From Rhodospirillaceae bacterium (GTDB lineage Bacteria; Pseudomonadota; Alphaproteobacteria; Rhodospirillales; UBA2165), in assembly GCA_002687515.1 (NCBI GenBank), contig NZAK01000056.1, forward strand, positions 18,643 to 65,418: 46,776 nucleotides of DNA, read 5' to 3'. Shown piece by piece: positions 41,675 through 46,776 of the stretch. A program made the position numbers and the translations under genes. Each line of letters starts with the position of its first letter. The first letter of the stretch is position 1. The notes under the pieces were generated by a model that saw nothing but the letters and a program-made list of their open reading frames with translations, was not told the origin of the DNA and did not search any database.

Positions 41675-42340
41675 ATGGTTGACTTTCGTTCTCTTTTTGT
41701 ACTATATTATCGATCTCATGGATCAATCAGGAAAAATTCAATAATCACCTATTTCAGCAATCACAAGCCGATCGGCAGGAGAGGAAAAAACGGCGCCGAG
41801 GATTTCAAGAACCTGGACCGGGTGCTCCAGGATCTCGGCTTCGCCGGCAAACCCCATCCCGATATTTTCATCCAAAACGAGCCGGAGACCGTGTTCGAGG
41901 GGTTGGAAACCTTTCAAAAGGCTAAGGGTCTGAAAGTCGACGGCGCCGTCAAAAACAAGGACAGCGAAACCGGCATCGCCCTCAACAAGGCGATGGCCGA
42001 GTTTTATAATCCGGAGGAACGGGGGCCGCAGCCGGCGGCAAACCAAGAGGCGCAAGTGCCGAAGCCGGGTTTACCAACCAAGCCAAAACTGCCAGCGCAA
42101 CCGGAATATCCTGGCGCCGATAGGCCGGCTGCGCCCGCGGGGCCATATCTACCCGACGGATCACAGAAGCCGGTCTTGCCACCCAAACCGCAAATCAAAC
42201 CAATCTCCGGCGGCGGCCATCAGCAGTTTATCGGTGGAAAATGGGTAGCCGTTCCGATACTCGGCTCGCACGATGCAGCCGAAAGTTTACCGCTTGGGTC
42301 AATGTATCAAATCGGCGGCGATGTTTTTCGCCGCCGTTAA
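41675..42340 (+). CDS. peptidoglycan-binding-like protein with a doubtful 5' end
   Basis: The open frame encodes up to 221 residues. The core (about 35-110) reads PIGRRGKNGAEDFKNLDRVLQDLGF...VFEGLETFQKAKGLKVDGAVKNKDSET. This resembles peptidoglycan-binding-like modules (helix, then FQxxxGLxxDG), often found in phage- or secretion-associated proteins. Residues 110-185 are Pro/Lys-rich and disordered. The C-terminus has FIGGKWVAVPILG. ATG 41675 has no ribosome site and overlaps the -35 of a good promoter candidate. Another ATG at 41719 has the right position but stops after eight codons in a different frame. A frameshift near 41740 is therefore possible. The stop overlaps the convergent gene's stop. 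Confidence 0.5.
   Translation: MVDFRSLFVLYYRSHGSIRKNSIITYFSNHKPIGRRGKNGAEDFKNLDRVLQDLGFAGKPHPDIFIQNEPETVFEGLETFQKAKGLKVDGAVKNKDSETGIALNKAMAEFYNPEERGPQPAANQEAQVPKPGLPTKPKLPAQPEYPGADRPAAPAGPYLPDGSQKPVLPPKPQIKPISGGGHQQFIGGKWVAVPILGSHDAAESLPLGSMYQIGGDVFRRR
41679..41708 (+). promoter_or_regulatory. sigma-70-like promoter in a low-GC patch
   Basis: TTGACT and TATATT are separated by 18 bp, in a conspicuously AT-rich stretch (about 41615-41715). Transcription would begin near 41715, downstream of the annotated ATG of the peptidoglycan-binding-like gene. It is among the best sigma-70 matches in the window. Confidence 0.5.
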
Positions 42341-42678
42341 TATTGCGGTGGCCAAATGAGATCGCCGTATTTTGAATACGGCGTCGTCGCACCGCCTGAG
42401 ACGATTTCACAAGCCATCTTTTGGGCCTTGTCGAACCTATAGATGGCCCAACCGGCTCGGGCTACGGGCCGTTCGTATTGGGTAGGTATAGTTAGGACTA
42501 CAATGGGGTGGTTCTCGCGGTCGGTGCCGCCCCATTCAAATTTGGCGACTTTCATTATTTTCTTAAATGTCTCTTGCGACACGCAGCCAAGCGGCAACTT
42601 TTCAGCGGCATCACCCGCCGGCGCGGCCGCCAACAGGAACGCGGGAATTAATATGATGGGTGTGACCAAGCGCCACAT
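42337..42678 (-). CDS. small exported protein
   Basis: 113 residues with a signal peptide (MWRLVTPIILIPAFLLAAAPAGDA, cut likely near residue 25). The mature 89-residue part has two Cys (LGCVSQETF and MACEIVSGG) that may pair, and a central segment FEWGGTDRENHPIVVLTIPTQY. No known family recognised. The start has no strong ribosome site. It is convergent with the peptidoglycan-binding-like gene, their stops overlapping by 4 bp, so the two may form an effector/partner pair; that is speculation from arrangement only. Confidence 0.62.
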   Translation of the reverse strand: MWRLVTPIILIPAFLLAAAPAGDAAEKLPLGCVSQETFKKIMKVAKFEWGGTDRENHPIVVLTIPTQYERPVARAGWAIYRFDKAQKMACEIVSGGATTPYSKYGDLIWPPQY

Positions 42679-42776
42679 GCCGGCTTTGTAACATGTATAG
42701 GTTAATATCGGGAAAGTTTATTGCCAGTCCTGGCCATGGTCCCGGGGTTTTTGAAAGCTTATTTGTCAGACGATTT

Positions 42777-42800
42777 AAAAAGTAAACTGTCACCGTATTC
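42777..42800 (+). repeat. 24-mer repeat, copy 1 (left inverted arm)
   Basis: The sequence starts AAAAAGTAAACTGTCACC and ends GTATTC. It is repeated exactly in inverted orientation at 42922-42945 and, with one A-to-G change, directly at 43529-43552. Copies 1 and 2 bracket 121 bp of coding-like DNA like terminal inverted repeats. Confidence 0.85.
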
Positions 42801-42921
42801 CTGAGGCGGCCAACCTTATCGAAGAGTTTAATAACTCGACCAATCCCGAGCATCGCGAACAGATTCGGCGCGCCCTCGAAGAAATCAAGCAACGAATTCA
42901 AGAAATCGAGGAAAAAGGTCT
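42801..42921 (+). pseudogene. coding fragment between inverted 24-mers
   Basis: One frame reads EAANLIEEFNNSTNPEH, then REQIRRALEEIKQRIQEIEEKG, with strong codon bias and amphipathic helical periodicity, as in a real protein. No start codon exists and the frame is closed by TAA at 42776. It then continues open through the repeat to 43099. It looks like the 3' end of a gene whose 5' part is gone, or a passenger in a small mobile element. Family not recognised. Confidence 0.45.
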
Positions 42922-42945
42922 GAATACGGTGACAGTTTACTTTTT
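42922..42945 (-). repeat. 24-mer repeat, copy 2 (right inverted arm)
   Basis: Exact reverse complement of copy 1 at 42777-42800. On the plus strand it starts GAATACGGTGACAGTTTAC and encodes NTVTVYF in the frame of the coding fragment. Confidence 0.85.
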
Positions 42946-43027
42946 GTATTTCCCGCCCCCGCGTCATACCGCGACCCTCTTTGGATATTGTTGGCGCGGT
43001 ATCCAGAATAGCCGCAGAGTTCCCTGG

Positions 43028-43050
43028 ATCACACGATCAAGTCGTGTGAT
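43028..43050. repeat. REP-like palindromic element
   Basis: ATCACACGA-TCAAG-TCGTGTGAT has 9-bp perfect arms and a 5-base loop, inside the context CCTGG...GACGGTGGG. Its minus-strand translation contains VITRLDRVIQ, a peptide typical of the dispersed intergenic palindromes of alphaproteobacteria. It probably belongs to a genome-wide repeat family. Confidence 0.65.
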
Positions 43051-43171
43051 GACGGTGGGAGTGGCTGTAACGCCCGTGAATGCCCACTCAGGATAAGAGC
43101 CCGCAAACCGCGACAAATGCTCAATTGGCACACCCATTGCATGTTTCCTTAAAAACACTTGGAGGGAACCA

Positions 43172-43537
43172 ATGCGAAGCATTGTATTTATCGTCGCCCT
43201 GTTGCTCATCGCCCTCATCGCCCTTTTGCCCCCGCCGGCCAGGGCGCAAGGCATCAAGGGCTTTCTCGACAGCCACCATGAGCAATCGTCGGTCTGGAAC
43301 CTGGAATGCTACCAGGGCGGCAAGAAGATCATCGCGGCGGCGAAGCTGAGGATCGGCCGCTACAAGGGCAAAACGGGCGCGGCGGGCCGGTTTGCCGATG
43401 AACATGGCCGCGAGGTGGCGATCCTGCCGTCCGCCGACACCGCCTGCATCGCGCGCCAGCTATCGGGGCGCCGGGTCAGGGCGGCGGCACCGCGCCAGGG
43501 CGGCTTGCCGATGTTGCGGCCGGAACGGAAAAAGTAG
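43172..43537 (+). CDS. small exported protein whose stop lies in a repeat
   Basis: 121 residues. The signal peptide is MRSIVFIVALLLIALIALLPPPARA; the mature protein begins QGIKGFLDS. There are two Cys in the mature part (LECYQGG and TACIARQ), and a basic C-terminus GGLPMLRPERKK. GGAGGGAACC precedes the ATG. The last codons and the TAG stop are supplied by the third 24-mer copy (43529-43552), so the original C-terminus may have been replaced. A 34-bp stretch coding for GGLPMLRPE recurs at 44467-44500. Family not recognised; periplasmic location inferred. Confidence 0.6.
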   Translation: MRSIVFIVALLLIALIALLPPPARAQGIKGFLDSHHEQSSVWNLECYQGGKKIIAAAKLRIGRYKGKTGAAGRFADEHGREVAILPSADTACIARQLSGRRVRAAAPRQGGLPMLRPERKK

Positions 43538-43552
43538 ACTGTCACCGTATTC
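43529..43552 (+). repeat. 24-mer repeat, copy 3
   Basis: Direct copy of the 42777 repeat with one substitution (AAAAAGTAGACTGTCACC). The substitution and phase create the TAG stop of the upstream exported-protein gene. It adjoins a transposase remnant, suggesting that the repeat marks the edge of a former insertion. Confidence 0.8.
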
Positions 43553-43647
43553 CGGAAAACCGAAATCCGGCCGCGCCGGCTGCCGCCTCCGCCAAGCCGC
43601 AAAAACGGCTCAATCACCGCCCATTCTTCGCCTGATAAATCAAACCG
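43553..43647 (-). pseudogene. N-terminal remnant of an IS5-type transposase
   Basis: The minus-strand frame gives SRFDLSGEEWAVIEPFL followed by RRGRISVFR. FDLSxxEWxVIEPFLP...RRGR is the start of IS5-family (IS4/IS5 superfamily) transposases. Only about 30 residues remain before the frame runs into the 24-mer repeat; the DDE catalytic part is absent. It overlaps the stop of the Yip1-like gene by a few bases. Confidence 0.6.
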
Positions 43648-44200
43648 CGATGACGATAACCAAAAGCAGTACCCAGGCCACCAGGCCGGCACTGATGACA
43701 GTATAGGTGATCGACATCGCTATAATTTCTTCATGCATATGGCACAGGGCATAAATGCCGTGATAAATCAGGCCGCACGAACATGCCAACGCGACCACGG
43801 AAATTGCCATATTGATTGCTACGCTTGCGAAAAACAGGCCGAATGCGGAGAGCCAAAGCGGTACCGGTGCTATCGCCGCCAGCAAATAAGCGTCATGGCT
43901 GTCAATCTTCAATTTATTGGTTTCGGCGATCTGGCCAATTAACCATCCCATGCCGGCAAAGGTGAGCATTTCCGCCAGGAAAAAAACAATGGCGATCCAG
44001 CCCCACGGCTTGCCGCCATAACCAACCACGAAGTCATCACCATAAGTTGTGCCAGCATAATAGAGCATCGCCGGTGGGATGAGCGACAAGGGCAGAACCA
44101 GGAAGGCAAATATCTTTATGATGGCTGGATGGATTTTTTCAAGTTCGGGCCAGCCGGCTTTAGATGAAACCACCATTCCGGGGAATGTTAGAATATTCAT
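43640..44200 (-). CDS. Yip1-family membrane protein
   Basis: About 186 residues with five to six membrane helices. It starts MNILTFPGMVVSSKAGWPELEKIHPAIIKIFAFLVLPLSLIPPAML; the W-x-x-L...P entry and the helix pattern are typical of bacterial Yip1/DUF1282 proteins. The polar loop GQIAETNKLKIDSHDAYLLAAIAPVPLWLSAF is also characteristic. The start is fixed by AAGAGGAGGCTGACC directly upstream; a much longer frame (to 44626) runs through low-complexity intergenic DNA and is not supported. Role unknown, inner membrane. Its stop abuts the transposase remnant. Confidence 0.78.
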   Translation of the reverse strand: MNILTFPGMVVSSKAGWPELEKIHPAIIKIFAFLVLPLSLIPPAMLYYAGTTYGDDFVVGYGGKPWGWIAIVFFLAEMLTFAGMGWLIGQIAETNKLKIDSHDAYLLAAIAPVPLWLSAFGLFFASVAINMAISVVALACSCGLIYHGIYALCHMHEEIIAMSITYTVISAGLVAWVLLLVIVIAV

Positions 44201-44719
44201 GGTCAGCCTCCTCTTATCACACTGAATAATATAACGGACCGATAGATTGCACCATGACTGTATTACTTCAAAAAATTGTAACCAAATTCCAAGGCCGCGG
44301 CTAGCGTGGGTTGGGCCATGAATATTGAGAAAAAGGAGACACCATACTAGGATGTGGACTCGATTCACCCACAACCTTATCGCGAAGATGTGAACCATTA
44401 CGAGGAAGTTTGCGCCGGGTTTCTCATATCGTGTCGTCAATCTTCCCATGTCTTTCATGGCGCAGAAGGACGGCTGGCCGATGTTGCAGCCGGAAGGCAA
44501 GCAGGCGCTTTGCATCGCCGCCGACCCCCGCGCCCCCTCCTCGTCCCCTCCCGGATCCGCCGGTTTGTTTTTTGATTTATTTTGAAAAACCGATTTGATA
44601 TCGTGCCTGCAAGAAACAGCTGTCATCGGGCCGGGACAAAGAGAAGCAGGGGCTTTAGGCCGGGGTTCGGTCCGCCGGTTAATTCGGAAATAACTTCCGT
44701 TTGGGATTGGTGGAAATCG
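44201..44719. other. 519-bp intergenic region before tctB
   Basis: There is no intact gene. It contains a ribosome-site-like AAAAGGAGAC (44331-44340) with only a 13-codon frame behind it, and at 44467-44500 a near copy (29 of 34 bases) of the 3' end of the exported-protein gene at 43172. There the translation reads KDGWPMLQPEGKQ, probably a remnant of a paralogue. The promoter of tctBA presumably lies in the last 150 bp but no clear hexamers stand out. Confidence 0.45.
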
Positions 44720-45160
44720 ATGCCCGTCTATGTCGGCAGAGCCATCACCGCGTTATCGTTGATCGCGATTTCCGCCTACATATGGATCGCGTCGGAGGAA
44801 TTTCCGGCCAACGGGCATCAGGTCCCGCAGTTCACCTCCGGCGTCGCAATTTTTCTGTCCCTGATTCTTTTGTTCGACGCCTTCCGCAATAGGGACAGTT
44901 CGGATAAAATAAAGCTGGATTTTTCATTTGCATCCAATAAGCAATTCTTGATTCTATTGCTGTCTATTATTTACATACCTTCCATATTTACGGTCGGTTA
45001 TTTTACGTCTTCGTTTTTCCTGCTGGTATTGGCGACCCTGATTGTCGGGGTCCGTAATTTCAAGTCGATCGCCATCACCATCGCAATCTCGCTGCCCCTC
45101 ATGTACGCCTTTTTCGAGCTCTTTTTGCATGCCCAGCTTCCGCGCGGCTGGCTGATCTAG
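44720..45160 (+). CDS. tctB: tripartite tricarboxylate transporter small membrane subunit TctB
   Basis: 146 residues with four membrane helices: the first near residues 6-25 (RAITALSLIAISAYIWIAS), the others around 38-55, 70-105 and 115-135. The lead-in EEFPANGHQVPQF, followed by a hydrophobic segment, is the TctB (DUF1468) signature. It is the small membrane subunit of a TTT-family importer for di/tricarboxylates. The start at ATG 44720 has GGTGGA upstream; the earlier in-frame TTG at 44582 adds an implausible basic leader. TctA follows 31 bp later. Confidence 0.85.
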   Translation: MPVYVGRAITALSLIAISAYIWIASEEFPANGHQVPQFTSGVAIFLSLILLFDAFRNRDSSDKIKLDFSFASNKQFLILLLSIIYIPSIFTVGYFTSSFFLLVLATLIVGVRNFKSIAITIAISLPLMYAFFELFLHAQLPRGWLI

Positions 45161-45191
45161 GCAGCCTGAAAAAGCAACAACAGAATGAAAA

Positions 45192-46721
45192 ATGTTTATT
45201 GAAGAAACCTTCAGCTATCTCGGCAACATCGTTTCCCTCGGCAACTTGATGGCGATGCTGCTCGGGGTTTGCATCGGATTGGTGATCGGCGCCATTCCCG
45301 GCCTCAGCCCGCCGATGGCCATCGCCCTGCTGATCCCGGTGTCTTTCGAATTCGAGCCGGCAACCGCGTTGATCCTGCTGGTTTCGTGTTTCGCCGCCGG
45401 CATCTATGGCGGCTCGTTCTCGGCGATCCTTTTGCGCACCCCCGGGACCTCGGCATCGGCGGCTTCGGCGATCGAGGGGTACGAATTGACAAAAAAGGGA
45501 AAGGCGGTCGAGGCGATAAAGGTTTCGACCTTCGCCTCGGTGATGGGCGGCATCATCAGCGGCTTCGTCCTGCTGTTCCTGTCGCGGCCGCTGGCCCAGG
45601 TATCCTTGTGGTTCGGTCCGGCCGAATATTTCCTGATCGCCCTCTTGGGGCTGACGGCGATTGCCTCGGTTTCCTTCGGTTCGGTGTCGAAGGGTTTAAT
45701 CTCGGGATTGCTCGGACTGTGCCTGAGCACCATCGGCGTCGATCATTTTTCTAGTTATCCGCGCTTTACCTTCGACCTGATCGGCCTGCAGGCCGGCATC
45801 GGCATCATGCCGGCCATCATCGGCCTGTTTGCCTTCGCCCAGGGGCTTGATCTTTGCGCCGGCGAGGCGCACGGGAACATTTCGGGGCTGAAGAGTTTAT
45901 CCTGGCGGATCTGGCCGAAATTGTCGGAAATGTACCAGATCAAATGGTCGCTGATGCGGGGCTGGGCCTGCGGCCTGGTGGTCGGCATCATTCCGGCCGC
46001 CGGCGGCAGCATCGCGCAATGGATCGCCTATGCCTGGGAAATCCGCCGGGCCAAATCCGGCGATCAATTCGGCAAGGGCGAGATCAAGGGGCTGGCGGCG
46101 ACCGAGGGCTCCAACAACGGCGTCACCGGCACCTCCTTGATCCCGATGTTCGTGCTCGGCATTCCGGGCGGCATTTCGGCGGCCGTCATCCTCGGCGCCC
46201 TGACCATCCACGGCCTGCAACCGGGCCTGCGGCTTTTCAAGAATAACCCGGAAGTCATCTACACCATCATGTGGGGGTTCATCGGGGCCAACGTGATCAT
46301 GGCCTTCGTGGCCATCGTCATGGCCCGCACCTTCGCCTACCTGACCCTGGTGCCGCGCGGCATCCTCGGCCCGCTGATCATCCTGTTCAGCGTCGTCGGC
46401 GTCTATGCCGGCTCCAACAACGTTTACGACATCTGGCTGATGATCGGCTTCGGCGTGCTTGGTTATTTCATGGAAAAATACAACTTTTCGACGGCCGGCG
46501 TGTTGCTCGGCTTGGTGCTCGGCCCGATTGCCGAGGACGGCATGCGCAACCTGTTGATCATTTCCGATGACGCCCCGATCGGTTTCATCATGGGCCGGCC
46601 GGTATCCCTGGTGATCATTCTTTGCATCGCCGTCATATTGTCTTTCTCATTGCTCAGAAAAAGAAAACAAGAAGCATTATTGCGTGCCTATCCGCTTAAC
46701 GCCCATACCCACAACATGTAG
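45192..46721 (+). CDS. tctA: tripartite tricarboxylate transporter large membrane subunit TctA
   Basis: 509 residues with about twelve membrane helices. Diagnostic TctA segments are GLVIGAIPGLSPPMAIALLIP, IYGGSFSAILLRTPGTSASAASAIEGYELTKKGKA (substrate-gating loops), GIIPAAGGSIAQWIAYAWEI, and KGLAATEGSNNGVTGTSLIPMFVLGIPGG. It forms the channel of the carboxylate importer together with TctB. The periplasmic binding protein TctC is not in the window and may follow or be encoded elsewhere. The C-terminus is short and basic. The 55 bp after the stop hold nothing recognisable. Confidence 0.93.
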   Translation: MFIEETFSYLGNIVSLGNLMAMLLGVCIGLVIGAIPGLSPPMAIALLIPVSFEFEPATALILLVSCFAAGIYGGSFSAILLRTPGTSASAASAIEGYELTKKGKAVEAIKVSTFASVMGGIISGFVLLFLSRPLAQVSLWFGPAEYFLIALLGLTAIASVSFGSVSKGLISGLLGLCLSTIGVDHFSSYPRFTFDLIGLQAGIGIMPAIIGLFAFAQGLDLCAGEAHGNISGLKSLSWRIWPKLSEMYQIKWSLMRGWACGLVVGIIPAAGGSIAQWIAYAWEIRRAKSGDQFGKGEIKGLAATEGSNNGVTGTSLIPMFVLGIPGGISAAVILGALTIHGLQPGLRLFKNNPEVIYTIMWGFIGANVIMAFVAIVMARTFAYLTLVPRGILGPLIILFSVVGVYAGSNNVYDIWLMIGFGVLGYFMEKYNFSTAGVLLGLVLGPIAEDGMRNLLIISDDAPIGFIMGRPVSLVIILCIAVILSFSLLRKRKQEALLRAYPLNAHTHNM

Positions 46722-46776
46722 GATGCTGCCACTCTCCCGAATATAACCCCGCCCTGGTCGGCGCGGTCGTGTCCCC

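Larger units (their letters stand above)
42679..43171. other. 493-bp region of repeats and gene fragments
   Basis: There is no intact gene. From left to right it contains AT-rich DNA, a 24-mer, a coding-looking fragment, the inverted 24-mer, a REP-like palindrome, and the ribosome site (GGAGGGAACC) of the gene at 43172. It reads as a scar from repeated insertions. Confidence 0.6.

Noticed and set aside
44352-44393. A 13-codon frame after AAAAGGAGAC as a leader peptide for tctBA.
   Set aside because: The spacing to the ATG is too long and nothing suggests attenuation; it lies over 300 bp from tctB.
43640-44626. A 328-residue extended version of the Yip1-like protein.
   Set aside because: A strong AGGAGG site lies directly before the internal ATG, and the extension is low-complexity, non-family sequence.
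1-46776. A CRISPR array or cas genes.
   Set aside because: No regularly spaced direct repeats of 20-40 bp and no Cas-like protein were seen.

Overview
The window looks like chromosome from a GC-rich alphaproteobacterium, probably Rhodospirillales-like. The evidence is a DUF2336 protein, alphaproteobacterial-style palindromic repeats, a PrtD/HlyD/TolC type I secretion set and strongly GC-biased codon use. No rRNA or ribosomal marker is present, so the genus cannot be named.

Layout. (1) 1-11233: general metabolism and signalling. It holds a partial GFA-family enzyme, a multipass transporter, two small exported proteins, a DUF2336 protein downstream of a very large zinc-ribbon/adenylate cyclase/AAA/TPR protein, an SDR, a gamma-glutamyltransferase and an MFS permease. 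(2) 11648-19459: a complete type I secretion operon made of a TolC-like channel, a FecR-RTX hybrid substrate, an ABC exporter and an HlyD adaptor. (3) 19466-25117: a crotonase, the selenocysteine tRNA (selC), a UbiD decarboxylase and, divergent from it, a MoaD-like carrier followed by a molybdopterin oxidoreductase. (4) 25157-30287: a surface or small-molecule modification module (SGNH hydrolase, FkbM methyltransferase, cyclic-nucleotide-binding protein, SxtJ-like and DUF5989 membrane proteins, carbamoyltransferase). (5) 30357-37545: a ThDP enzyme, a hotdog thioesterase, a second molybdopterin oxidoreductase, a fused DmsB-DmsC partner and a VOC-fold protein. (6) 37563-40939: selB and selA. (7) 40940-44600: an accessory scar with an orphan terminase small subunit, low-GC DNA, short inverted repeats, a REP-like palindrome, an IS5-type transposase remnant and gene fragments. 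(8) 44720-46721: tctB and tctA of a tripartite tricarboxylate transporter.

The most interesting part is 20.3-40.9 kb. The specific selenocysteine genes (selC on one side, selA-selB on the other) bracket two DMSO-reductase-family molybdoenzymes, a dedicated MoaD-like carrier ending in Gly-Gly, a UbiD decarboxylase, a ThDP enzyme, a thioesterase and a 2-His-1-Glu VOC protein. Yet both molybdoenzymes appear to use cysteine as the Mo ligand, and I see no selenoprotein and no selD. The content suggests an uncharacterised route for an aromatic or alpha-keto acid substrate linked to the quinone pool; the substrate cannot be read from sequence. Several clean palindromes (27803, 30301, 32541) sit at the promoters or gene junctions of this block and may be operators.

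The second point of interest is the type I secretion operon. Its predicted substrate joins an N-terminal FecR domain through a Gly/Glu low-complexity linker to RTX repeats, and its ABC exporter lacks a canonical LSGGQ signature.
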